41,812 nt of DNA, taken from contig NZ_NVQF01000054.1 of NCBI RefSeq assembly GCF_002592005.1, positions 1 to 41,812 on the forward strand, read 5' to 3'. The notes under the pieces are model-generated. The model saw nothing but the letters and a program-made list of their open reading frames with translations. It ran no database searches and was not told the DNA's origin. Source of the DNA: Mycolicibacterium palauense. Lineage in GTDB: Bacteria; Actinomycetota; Actinomycetes; Mycobacteriales; Mycobacteriaceae. The stretch's first letter is position 1. Every line of letters starts with the position of its first letter. Below, piece by piece: positions 26,703 through 33,785 of this stretch. A program made the translations under genes and the position numbers.

Positions 26703-28081
26703 GTGCCGGATGGACCACACCAGACGACATCGCGGCCAAGGTCAGACGCCGGTGGGACGATGGATCGTTGTTGCGCGCGTACGCCAACGGCAACGCCTTT
26801 GATCCGATCGAAGTGCCGCTTCATGGCCCAAAGCCGTCGGAGATCGGTGACGACGTCGCCGCTGCCCGCGACTGGGTGGCGGCTCTGGACGCCGGTCGTC
26901 GTGACGACGGCCGATACTGCCTGCAGTGGCGATCGATCGGCGGCAGGCAGATCGGCCGCAACCGGTTGCCCATCCGCGCAGTTGTGTCTTCAAGCGAGCA
27001 GACCTGGGCGCTGCTGGGTGTGACGCCTTTGGTCCGTCGTTTCGACGAACTGCTCGCTCTCGCACATCAACATCCGCCGGTTCGAAAGTGGGTCGTCGAC
27101 AATCCGCATCGCGCGCTCGCACTGGCGCCCGAGGTGGCGCAGCTGATCGCCGCCTACGTGTGGCTCGATAGTCACCGGCAATCGGATCGGTACCTGCGCG
27201 AGATCAGTGCACCCGGCGTCGACACCAAGTTCGCCGAGAGACACCGACCGGTGCTGGCGGCGATGCTGGGCGTTTCATCGACAGCCCAGGGATTCCTCGC
27301 CGACCTAGGTCTGCGATCGAAGCCTGGGTTGGTCCGGCTGCGGCCGGCGCCCTCGCTGGGCCTTCCGGCAGCGCTGACGGAGCTGGCGGTACGCTCCGAG
27401 GAACTGGCACAGCTCCGCGTTGAGCCACGAGTGGCGATAATCATCGAGAACGAGATCAGCTATCTGAGCAGCGACGTGCCCGCGGACGGTGTCGTGATCT
27501 GGGGGAAGGGCTTCGAAGTCGACCATGTCGGACGCCTGCAATGGCTCGCCGACGCCGACGTCCAATACTGGGGAGACATCGATACCCACGGATTCGCCAT
27601 CCTCGACCGACTGCGGGCTTGGCTGCCGCGGACGCGTTCAGTCCTGATGGACCGTGAGACGCTGCTGGCCCATCGTGACCGCTGGGTGAGCGAAGACCGT
27701 CCGGCCACGTCGACCCTCACCCGATTGACCGCCGACGAACACGACCTCTATGTCGATCTGGTCGAAGGCCGGTTGGGCGAACGAGTACGTCTTGAACAGG
27801 AGGTAGTTGACTGGCTCTGGGTGGAGGAACGGCTATCGGTGGTTATTCCTGGGACAGAGGATGCCCGTGTGAACCGCAGTAAGATAGTGCTTCACGCTGA
27901 GAGCGAGAGGGAGGTGCTGGCTGTGGACCGTCGTCGTATCCCTGCGAAAGATGCTGTGAAACGGGCCGCTGTCCGATCGACAAAGGCCTCGGCAAAGCTT
28001 GAGAATCGTATAGTTCCTGCTGGCTTCGTTCGATCCCCCTCGGTGGAGCGCTTCCTCGCTGCCCGTCAACTGCGTCCCTGA
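26699..28081 (+). CDS. jetD: Wadjet nuclease JetD (DUF3322/DUF2220, TOPRIM) with extra C-terminal tail
   Basis: JetD is the TOPRIM nuclease that cuts the extruded plasmid. Residues 1-390 look like a normal JetD: DUF3322 N-terminus (WTTPDDIAAKVRRRWDDGSLLRA), then the TOPRIM-like part with Glu250 (IIENEISYL) and Asp293/Asp295 (YWGDIDTHGF), then the family-type end RLGERVRLEQEVVDWLWVEERL. Residues 391-460 are additional. They include KASAKLENRIVPAGFVRSP, which fits the FicA inhibitory motif (S/T)xxxE(G/N) with Ser431, Glu435 and Asn436. The tail DNA is lower in G+C. The stop TGA overlaps the fic ATG by one base. I infer a fusion of JetD with a Fic antitoxin. Confidence 0.85.
   Translation: MSAGWTTPDDIAAKVRRRWDDGSLLRAYANGNAFDPIEVPLHGPKPSEIGDDVAAARDWVAALDAGRRDDGRYCLQWRSIGGRQIGRNRLPIRAVVSSSEQTWALLGVTPLVRRFDELLALAHQHPPVRKWVVDNPHRALALAPEVAQLIAAYVWLDSHRQSDRYLREISAPGVDTKFAERHRPVLAAMLGVSSTAQGFLADLGLRSKPGLVRLRPAPSLGLPAALTELAVRSEELAQLRVEPRVAIIIENEISYLSSDVPADGVVIWGKGFEVDHVGRLQWLADADVQYWGDIDTHGFAILDRLRAWLPRTRSVLMDRETLLAHRDRWVSEDRPATSTLTRLTADEHDLYVDLVEGRLGERVRLEQEVVDWLWVEERLSVVIPGTEDARVNRSKIVLHAESEREVLAVDRRRIPAKDAVKRAAVRSTKASAKLENRIVPAGFVRSPSVERFLAARQLRP
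27869..28081 (+). CDS. Candidate internal FicA-like antitoxin in the jetD 3' end
   Basis: An in-frame GTG at 27869 has AGAGGA 7 bp upstream (27856-27861). A second GTG at 27923 has GGGAGG 8 bp upstream. Either would give a small protein of 70 or 52 residues, VbhA/FicA-sized, carrying S-A-K-L-E-N and ending one base into the fic start codon. Class I Fic toxins are encoded directly after such antitoxins. Whether it is made separately, only as the JetD tail, or both cannot be told from sequence. The short motif could be chance, but motif, size, SD and position agree. Confidence 0.5.
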   Translation: MNRSKIVLHAESEREVLAVDRRRIPAKDAVKRAAVRSTKASAKLENRIVPAGFVRSPSVERFLAARQLRP

Positions 28082-28707
28082 TGTCCCTGACGCCGGAGTA
28101 TGGCGAAACGCCGCTTCCTGATGACGAATTGGCGGCTCTTCTGCCTAATGCGGCGCAGACCCTGGGTGCACCGGTGACTAGGGCTGCGGTTTACGACTTG
28201 GAGCAGGCCATCCAGGAGCAGGTGGCTGAGGAGCTTCTCACCGCGGCTCTGGAGGGCTCGCTACAGCCGAGTGAACTGTTGACCGACTACTTCCTCAAAG
28301 ACCTGCACGCCTGCCTGTACCGAGACATCTGGACATGGGCGGGCAAATGGCGAACGCACGATGTCAACATCGGGGTTGCATACGAGCAGATTGCTGTCGA
28401 CCTCCGCAACTCGTTGGGCACGGTCCTCTACAGATGGGAGAACACTGACGACTGGACGCCGCATGAACTGGGTATTGTGGCCCATGCCGAGACGGTCCGG
28501 ATCCACCCGTTCGTCGACGGAAACGGCCGTACCACGAGGCTTCTCGCAGACCTACTGTTCGCTGCCGCGCAAGATTCCGATCCGGTGCTCCAATATGACT
28601 GGAATGTCGACAAGGCGAGGTATATCAGCCTGCTTCGTCGCTATGACATAGATCGGGACGTCAGCCAGCTCGCCGAATTCCTCGAGGCCAGACCGTTCGA
28701 CGAGTGA
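28081..28707 (+). CDS. Fic-family protein (mobile mystery protein B-like AMPylase)
   Basis: The 208-residue protein has the complete Fic motif HPFVDGNGRTTR (His142 to Arg153) for transfer of AMP or another NMP to target proteins. It also has the upstream Fic-fold stretch LKDLHACLYRDIWTWAGKWR. The N-terminus GETPLPDDELAALLP resembles the mobile mystery protein B type. Catalytic residues are intact, so it should be active and possibly toxic. It starts at ATG 28081 within the jetD stop (TGATG), so it is translationally coupled to Wadjet. TAALEG (54-59) looks like a built-in inhibitory motif but lies too close to the Fic core; the antitoxin is more likely the JetD tail. Confidence 0.88.
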   Translation: MSLTPEYGETPLPDDELAALLPNAAQTLGAPVTRAAVYDLEQAIQEQVAEELLTAALEGSLQPSELLTDYFLKDLHACLYRDIWTWAGKWRTHDVNIGVAYEQIAVDLRNSLGTVLYRWENTDDWTPHELGIVAHAETVRIHPFVDGNGRTTRLLADLLFAAAQDSDPVLQYDWNVDKARYISLLRRYDIDRDVSQLAEFLEARPFDE

Positions 28708-28711
28708 ACTA

Positions 28712-28933
28712 TTAGCTGCGACCTCGGCGGCGCACTGTCACGCCGGCAGCCTTCAAGACCTTCAACACTGTCGTTCGACCGATAGCGAACGTCTCCGCTA
28801 CTTGTCGACTGGTCTGCCCGGATTCGTACGCTTCGACGACGGCGGACCGTAGCGCGGCAGTGATCCGGCGCCGTTGCCGAGGCGGCGATACGAACGCATG
28901 CGAGTGTTCAGCCTCAGAAACATCATCTTGCAC
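28712..28933 (-). CDS. Small helix-turn-helix protein, recombinase C-terminus-like
   Basis: The C-terminal 50 residues (RRRITAALRSAVVEAYESG, then AETFAIGRTTVLKVLKAAG) form a clear HTH of the resolvase/transposase type. The protein ends with basic residues (VRRRGRS). It may be a remnant of a serine recombinase or a small DNA-binding protein. The start is uncertain: GTG 28933 gives 73 residues and avoids the upstream hairpin, while ATG 29020 would put the hairpin in the coding region; neither has a good SD. It converges on fic with a 4-bp gap and may mark the island end. Confidence 0.5.
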   Translation of the reverse strand: MQDDVSEAEHSHAFVSPPRQRRRITAALRSAVVEAYESGQTSRQVAETFAIGRTTVLKVLKAAGVTVRRRGRS

Positions 28934-28983
28934 ACCAGTCAACAATGTGTTCGGACTGAACCGTCCCAGGGCTACTAAGTGGG

Positions 28984-29015
28984 AACGGCCCTCGGAGGAG
29001 ACTCCGGGGGCCGTT
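28984..29015. terminator. Strong hairpin, terminator-like
   Basis: A 14-bp stem with one imperfect pair (28984-28997 with 29002-29015, arms starting AACGGCCC and ending GGGCCGTT) has a GAGA loop. It is followed by TT on the plus strand and A residues on the other side. It could end transcription from the Wadjet-fic operon. Confidence 0.6.
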
Positions 29016-29130
29016 TTCATTGTGTTGCGGGCGCGTTCCGCGGACGGGCTTTGCCCAAACCGAAAATACCGTCATCGACCTCGCGGGTGGGGCACTGCAA
29101 GCCTTCATCGATGCGACGGGAGTGCGGTGA

Positions 29131-29490
29131 TCAGCCCGACAATCCGGATTCGATGCGTTGAGCGGCCGCTTCGCCTTTCGCGGCGAGGTTGAGCCACGCA
29201 TACCAGGGCCAGATGGTGTCCTCGGCGAAGTGGTCGACGTAAACCCGGCGAATACGGTCGATCGACTCGTCCAACGGGAATCGCCATGGAGCGAATCGAT
29301 CATCGGGCCCATTGAGGTCTCCCAGTTCGGCAAGGCCCCCGTCGACGAGCGATCGAATGAGCTCGATGACGCGCCGTTGGATCATCGAGGTGGATTCGTG
29401 CCGGATGTTCCTCGGCAGTGTGGTATTCAGCCGCTGTAGTGGGACCCAGTCGATCAGACCGCGCAGGAGTACCTCGTCACGGGCTGACAT
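29131..29490 (-). CDS. Hypothetical protein
   Basis: I do not recognise this protein of 119 residues (from ATG 29490, MSARDEVLLRGL) or 128 residues (from GTG 29517). It is acidic and helical with aromatic-rich stretches (FAPWRFPLDESIDRIRRVY, then TIWPWYAWLNLAAKG). No signal peptide, membrane segment or known motif is seen. An AGGAG stretch lies upstream of the GTG but too far away to decide the start. It lies between the Wadjet-fic block and a small membrane protein. About 110 bp before its end (29021-29130) hold no other feature. Confidence 0.55.
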   Translation of the reverse strand: MSARDEVLLRGLIDWVPLQRLNTTLPRNIRHESTSMIQRRVIELIRSLVDGGLAELGDLNGPDDRFAPWRFPLDESIDRIRRVYVDHFAEDTIWPWYAWLNLAAKGEAAAQRIESGLSG

Positions 29491-29656
29491 CGCCTTGTCG
29501 GTGTCGGGCTGGTCCACGGGTCCGACTTAGAGGTGTCTCCTATGGCCGAGCCGGGTCGAGGGGCGACCAACGACTGGAGAACGATGACCATCGGCCCTGA
29601 CAACGTGCCGGCACGAGGTCCACGATCGTTGTCGTGCCAGGGGACGGAGGGCGGTC

Positions 29657-30043
29657 ATGACCGCGATAGAGGTGGTGGCGCTTGCCGGTGCGGTCATCGT
29701 GCCGGTCAAGGTCGGGTGGATCCTGTGGAGAGGGCAGAAGTCCTGGTTCGAGAACGTCACCAAGAGATACTGGCGGAACTCCACGGTCACCACCGTGCTC
29801 TCGCTGCTCGCCGCCGGCGGTCTGCTCGCAATCCTCCTGCAGGAGTTGACGATCGTCGAGATCTGGGCAGCCACTCTGTTCGCCATGGCCCTGGTGTCCC
29901 TCGCACTGGCCCCGTTCTCGGAGTACATGCTCAAGGTCGAAAGATCGTGGTTCTCGGACACCAACGTGATCAGGACCGGCTGGGTACCGGGACTGGTCTG
30001 GACGGGTTTGATCGTGTGGGTGCTCTGTGCTCTTTTCACGTAG
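29657..30043 (+). CDS. Small integral membrane protein
   Basis: This is a 128-residue protein with four predicted hydrophobic segments: VVALAGAVIVPVKVGWIL, VLSLLAAGGLLAILLQ, IWAATLFAMALVSLALAPF and VPGLVWTGLIVWVLCALF. The family is not recognised. The ATG at 29657 has GGAGGG about 6 bp upstream. The gene ends 13 bp before the preferred start of the adenylating enzyme, so the two are probably co-transcribed. Its job is unknown. Confidence 0.7.
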   Translation: MTAIEVVALAGAVIVPVKVGWILWRGQKSWFENVTKRYWRNSTVTTVLSLLAAGGLLAILLQELTIVEIWAATLFAMALVSLALAPFSEYMLKVERSWFSDTNVIRTGWVPGLVWTGLIVWVLCALFT

Positions 30044-30056
30044 CCCCGGGTTGGAC

Positions 30057-31406
30057 ATGTGGCGGGCTCGCTGGGCCGATGCGCCGGCGATCCGGGTGCG
30101 TCAGGAGCGGCGCCTGGCCGACCTGATCGGCTACGCCAGGGCGCACTCCCGCTTCTACGGGCGTCTCTACTCGGACCTGCCGGTCGAACCCGGAGCGTTC
30201 TCGGCGTACCCGCCGGTGACCAAGCCGATGCTGATGGAGCGGTTCGACGACGTCGTCACCGATACCGCGGTCACCCGGGCCGGCGTCGAGGCGTTTCTGG
30301 CCGACCCCGGCAACATCGGCCGGCGGTTCCTCGGCCGGTACCCGGTGTGGACGACGTCGGGCACCACCGGCGAACCGGGGGTGTTCGTCCAGGATGACCT
30401 GTCGCTCAAGCTCGTGCACACGCTTCCCGACCGATGGACCACCCCCGCGGTGCTGAATGCGGCGATGCTCGGTCGGCTCATCCGGAACAACCTGCGCGGC
30501 GCAGAGATCGCCGTGTCGGGAGGCCACTTCGCCGGCGCCTCCGGTATCGCGCTCGTGCAGCGGGAATCCCGCTTCTACCGCAACCGAATCCGGCTGTTCT
30601 CGCCCAGCAGTCCCATCGGGGACCTCGTCGCAGAACTCAACGACTATCAGCCCGCATCCCTCATCGGATACTCCACCGTGTTGCTCGAATTGGCCCGCGC
30701 GCAGCGGCAGGGCCGGCTGGCGATCAGCCCTGCCATGATCGTTCCCACCGCGGAGCCGATCTCCGCCGCCGAGAAGACGCAGCTGCGCGAGATCTTCGGC
30801 TGCGTGGTGCGCGAGATGTACGGCGCCACCGAGGCCGTGACGCTGGCCGTCGAGTGCGGTTCGGAGAGCCTGCACGTGAACTCCGACTGGTTCCTGCTGG
30901 AGCCCGTCGACGAGGACCACCGCCCGGTACCGCCAGGCCAACCCTCGGACACCGTCCTGTTGACCAACCTCGGCAACCGGATTCAGCCTTTGATCCGCTA
31001 TGACCTCGGCGACACCATCACCCTGCACGACGAGGTGTGCCCGTGCGGCAGCGCATTCCCCGTCATGACCGTGCAGGGCCGACAGGGCGACGTCCTCCGG
31101 TTCGCCACCGACGCCGGGGGTGAGGCGACGATCTTTCCGCTCGCGCTGACCACCCTGGTCGAGGGGGTCCCCGGGGTCGTCCGCTGCCAGCTGATCCGCA
31201 CCGACCCGTCCGTGCTGCGGGTCCGGTTCGACGCGGAGCCAGACCGGCCCACGGCTCAGGTGTGGGACCGCATCGAGAGTGCGTTGCGGGAGTTCCTACA
31301 TACCCAGCACATCCACGGTGTGCGGATCGCTCCCGCGGACGAACCGCCCCAACGCAATCCCCGCAGCGGCAAGTTCAGCCACGTGTGGTCGGACCCGGGT
31401 CTCTAG
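30057..31406 (+). CDS. Phenylacetate-CoA ligase / F390 synthetase-like adenylating enzyme
   Basis: This is an ANL-superfamily enzyme of the PaaK type: TTSGTTGEPGVF (about residues 99-109) is the AMP-binding P-loop, REMYGATEAV the A5-like motif, and LIRYDLGD the A7-like motif. A Cys-containing PCGSAFPVM stretch and a C-terminal lid (NPRSGKFSHV) follow. It should activate a carboxylic acid as acyl-AMP; the substrate cannot be read from sequence. ATG 30057 gives 449 residues; ATG 30027 would overlap the upstream membrane gene. No CoA-thioester oxygenase genes are nearby, so a phenylacetate pathway is not supported. Confidence 0.8.
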   Translation: MWRARWADAPAIRVRQERRLADLIGYARAHSRFYGRLYSDLPVEPGAFSAYPPVTKPMLMERFDDVVTDTAVTRAGVEAFLADPGNIGRRFLGRYPVWTTSGTTGEPGVFVQDDLSLKLVHTLPDRWTTPAVLNAAMLGRLIRNNLRGAEIAVSGGHFAGASGIALVQRESRFYRNRIRLFSPSSPIGDLVAELNDYQPASLIGYSTVLLELARAQRQGRLAISPAMIVPTAEPISAAEKTQLREIFGCVVREMYGATEAVTLAVECGSESLHVNSDWFLLEPVDEDHRPVPPGQPSDTVLLTNLGNRIQPLIRYDLGDTITLHDEVCPCGSAFPVMTVQGRQGDVLRFATDAGGEATIFPLALTTLVEGVPGVVRCQLIRTDPSVLRVRFDAEPDRPTAQVWDRIESALREFLHTQHIHGVRIAPADEPPQRNPRSGKFSHVWSDPGL

Positions 31407-31884
31407 CCCGGATCGGCTCGGGAGAAGTCCTGTCGGTCCGCGCGGCAATCCTCAGGCCGGTTCCTCCGGTTGCAGGATCTCGACCCGTCGGTCGGTCAGC
31501 AGGGGCGGCGGCCAGCACTGCGTGGCCTCCAGTACTGATTCGGTTCACGCGGTCGATCCGCTCGCCTGTGTACGCGTGTGCCAGGCAGTGGCAGCGGCTA
31601 TCAGCCCCCACCGGAGGCGATGGTCCCGGTCGCCTGACCTTCGAAGTTGGGCTGGTCGTCCCGGCTCAGTCGGTCTGACGCGTCAACTCGACAAGGCGTT
31701 GAGCATTCGGCGTCGGGGCGGCACCGTGGGGTGAGTACAGCGGCAGGTCCCAGTCGCCGGGCCCTGGGAGGGCGAGCCCCGACGCGTCCTTCCTCCAATG
31801 CCGACGATGTGGATGGTCATCGGCTCGCTATGCCCTGGGCGCCCTGTTCTGGGGCGGTGAGGCCGAAGCCCTGCAGCCCGTGCG
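31407..31884. other. Intergenic stretch without a supported gene
   Basis: No gene is supported on either strand between the adenylating enzyme and bfd. Short minus-strand frames exist, but none has a recognisable product or RBS. Confidence 0.4.
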
Positions 31885-32055
31885 ATGTGTCTGTGCTCCG
31901 GGGCGACCAGCCAGGTCGTCGAGGAACTCGTCGCCGCCGGAGCCTCCAGTACGAAGGACATCGGGCAGGCGTGCGGCGCGGGGATGGACTGCGGTCGGTG
32001 CCGGCGCACGGTTCGCGCCTGCATCGCCGCGGCCAGGGCCGAGGGCGCCGGGTAG
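31885..32055 (+). CDS. bfd: Bacterioferritin-associated ferredoxin-like protein (Bfd)
   Basis: A 56-residue protein, MCLCSGATSQVVEELVAAG, then STKDIGQACGAGMDCGRCRRTVR, matches the BFD-like [2Fe-2S] family. The four ligands are Cys2 and Cys4 (CxC) and Cys36 and Cys39 (CxxC). Bfd proteins reduce the iron core of bacterioferritin to release iron, or serve as Fe-S modules. No bacterioferritin gene is in the window. No strong SD precedes the ATG. The gene ends 36 bp before the MscS channel gene. Confidence 0.8.
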   Translation: MCLCSGATSQVVEELVAAGASSTKDIGQACGAGMDCGRCRRTVRACIAAARAEGAG

Positions 32056-32091
32056 CCGGGCGAATTTGCGGGTACACGTACCGTCGGACTC

Positions 32092-33072
32092 ATGGACGTA
32101 CACAACCTGGCTTTCGAATGGACCGACACCAACCAGCACTGGCTCGTGGAGGTGCCCATCCGCCTCGTGGCCTATGTGGTCGTCGTCCTGATCGCCCGGT
32201 ACGTGCTGCACCGGATGATCGACCGGGCCACCATCGGCAGAGCGGCCAAGGAGGCTTCCGGGGAGGAGAAGGAGGCTTCCGGGGAGAAGCAGGCCCGCGC
32301 CAAGAGGCCGGTGCTGCTGCGGTATCTGCGTGACCGGGTGCCGGCGACTGCCAGTGGTGAGCAGGTCAACGAGCGGCGCCAGCAGCGCGCACAGACCATC
32401 GGTTCGGTGCTGAAGTCCACGGTGTCGATCGTGCTGCTGGTCTGGCTGGTGCTGGCCGCCCTCAACGTGCTCGGGGTGAACATCGCGCCGTTCATCGCCT
32501 CGGCCGGGGTGGTCGGGCTCGCCATCGGTTTCGGCGCCCAGAACCTGGTGCGTGACTTCGTCACCGGTGTGTTCATGCTGTTGGAGGACCAGTACGGTGT
32601 CGGCGACATCGTCGACCTGGGTGAGGCGATCGGCGAGGTGCAGAGCGTCGGGCTGCGCATCACCACGGTCCGTGACATCGACGGCACCCTCTGGTACGTC
32701 CGCAACGGTGAGATCGTGCGTGTCGGCAACATGAGCCAGGAGTACGCCGTGGCCCGCATCGAGGTGCCGGTGGCGCTGACCGCCGACGTCGAGAAGGCCG
32801 AGCGGGTCGCCGTCGACGCGGCCGAGGAGGCCATCGCCGACCCGTCGTTGGCCGGCAAGGTGCTCGGCGAACCGGAGATGCTCGGAGTCCAGGAACTCTC
32901 ACCGGATCTGCTCACGCTGCGGATGACGCTGAAGACCCGCCCCAACGCGCAGTGGTCGGTGCAGCGCCGGCTGCGCCGCGAGATCCTGCGCGCCTATGAC
33001 GAGAACGGCATCGCCCTGCCCTACCCGCACGGCCGGATACACGCGGTGGTCGGGGCGCGCACCGCCGATTAG
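32092..33072 (+). CDS. Small-conductance mechanosensitive channel, MscS family
   Basis: This 326-residue plasma membrane channel opens under membrane tension to release osmolytes. A first hydrophobic segment (LVAYVVVVLIARYVL) is followed by a charged linker with a 21-bp repeat, then TM segments (SIVLLVWLVLAALNVLGVNIAPFIASAGVVGLAIGFGAQNLVRDF). The pore-lining helix and the MscS beta-domain mark FMLLEDQYGVGDIV follow, and then a cytoplasmic alpha/beta domain. The start is ATG 32092. It converges with the TetR gene, overlapping by 4 bp. Confidence 0.9.
   Translation: MDVHNLAFEWTDTNQHWLVEVPIRLVAYVVVVLIARYVLHRMIDRATIGRAAKEASGEEKEASGEKQARAKRPVLLRYLRDRVPATASGEQVNERRQQRAQTIGSVLKSTVSIVLLVWLVLAALNVLGVNIAPFIASAGVVGLAIGFGAQNLVRDFVTGVFMLLEDQYGVGDIVDLGEAIGEVQSVGLRITTVRDIDGTLWYVRNGEIVRVGNMSQEYAVARIEVPVALTADVEKAERVAVDAAEEAIADPSLAGKVLGEPEMLGVQELSPDLLTLRMTLKTRPNAQWSVQRRLRREILRAYDENGIALPYPHGRIHAVVGARTAD
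32248..32289 (+). repeat. 2 x 21-bp tandem repeat in the MscS gene
   Basis: Two 21-bp units starting AAGGAGGCTTCC, at 32248 and 32269, encode a duplicated K-E-A-S-G-E segment in the charged cytoplasmic linker. They are identical except in the last codon. Confidence 0.9.
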
Positions 33073-33647
33073 CCGCGCCGCAGCTGCACCAGGATCTCGC
33101 GCAGCCGGTCCAGTTGCGCGTCGAGGTTCCTCAGCTCCGCGCCGCCCAGTGCGACCGCCCGGAACACCAGCCCGTCGAGGGCCGAGAACACGATGTCGAC
33201 GGTGTGCAGGTCATCGGGCAGGCCCAGGCGTCGCAACGCCTCGCCGGTGGCCGCGCGGTAGTTCTCGTAGTAGCGGTCGACGTGCGGGCGCAGTTCGGGG
33301 CGGCGCCGCGATTCGAGCACCAGCTCGTACTGGAACACCTGCTCGTCGAGCGTCGCGCGGACCGAGTCGCCCAGGGTGGCGACGAAGTCCTCGATCCGAT
33401 CGCCCGCGGGGACCAGCGTCGACCCGGCGAGGCTGACCGCCACGCAGTACTCCAGCGCGGCCTCGAGCAGCTCGTCGAGGTTGGCGAAGTGATGCTGAAC
33501 GGTGCCGTGGGTGACGCCGGCCTCGGTCGCGACCGCCCGGTAGGTGAGCCGGCGCACCCCCCGGTCGGCGACGACGCGGATGGTGGCCGCGATCAGCGCA
33601 TCGCGGCCCTGGCCGTAACCCGGCCGGCCCTCGCGGTCCGAGTGCAC
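33069..33647 (-). CDS. TetR-family transcriptional regulator
   Basis: This 192-residue regulator has an N-terminal TetR HTH (LTYRAVATEAGVTHGTVQHHFANLDELL, about 33-60) and a C-terminal ligand-binding domain. It starts with GTG 33647, with GGAAGGGGG about 8 bp upstream. It is divergent from the cyclodeaminase-oxidase pair; two tandem operator-like palindromes lie in the 138-bp gap. It most likely represses that pair and perhaps itself, and responds to an amine or amino-acid substrate, which is inferred from context only. It overlaps the MscS gene tail to tail. Confidence 0.88.
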   Translation of the reverse strand: MHSDREGRPGYGQGRDALIAATIRVVADRGVRRLTYRAVATEAGVTHGTVQHHFANLDELLEAALEYCVAVSLAGSTLVPAGDRIEDFVATLGDSVRATLDEQVFQYELVLESRRRPELRPHVDRYYENYRAATGEALRRLGLPDDLHTVDIVFSALDGLVFRAVALGGAELRNLDAQLDRLREILVQLRRG

Positions 33648-33738
33648 CTGGGCTGCCCCCTTCCCGGTCCCGGCGGACGTGGCCCGAGCTAGACGTGGTC
33701 CGAGTTAACGGAAACACAACCTCCGTGACGCCGCCCGG

Positions 33739-33780
33739 AACATTACAAACATAATGTTGCAACATTACAGACGTAACGTT
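33739..33780. promoter_or_regulatory. Two tandem TetR-type operators
   Basis: Two 20-bp near-palindromes share the half-site AACATTAC: AACATTAC-N4-ATAATGTT at 33739-33758 and AACATTAC-N4-GTAACGTT at 33761-33780. They are separated by 2 bp, so they repeat every 22 bp, about two helical turns. The second covers the candidate -10 of the downstream gene. Confidence 0.8.
33774..33779 (+). promoter_or_regulatory. -10 of a leaderless promoter inside the operator
   Basis: TAACGT fits TANNNT and ends 6 bases before the GTG at 33786, matching leaderless mycobacterial transcripts. It lies within the second operator, so repressor binding would block RNA polymerase. Confidence 0.6.
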
Positions 33781-33785
33781 CGGTC

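Noticed and set aside
28240..28260. TAALEG in the Fic protein as a class II self-inhibitory motif
   Set aside because: It lies only about 12 residues before the Fic core helix and 88 before the Fic motif, closer than in class II proteins, where the inhibitory helix is about 130 residues away. The JetD-tail motif is the better candidate.
21156..29131. Prophage or integrative element with integrase
   Set aside because: No tyrosine or serine integrase catalytic domain, phage structural gene or clear att duplication is present.
31375..31798. Minus-strand ORFs between the PaaK-like gene and bfd
   Set aside because: They have no recognisable product, no RBS, and composition typical of GC-rich shadows.
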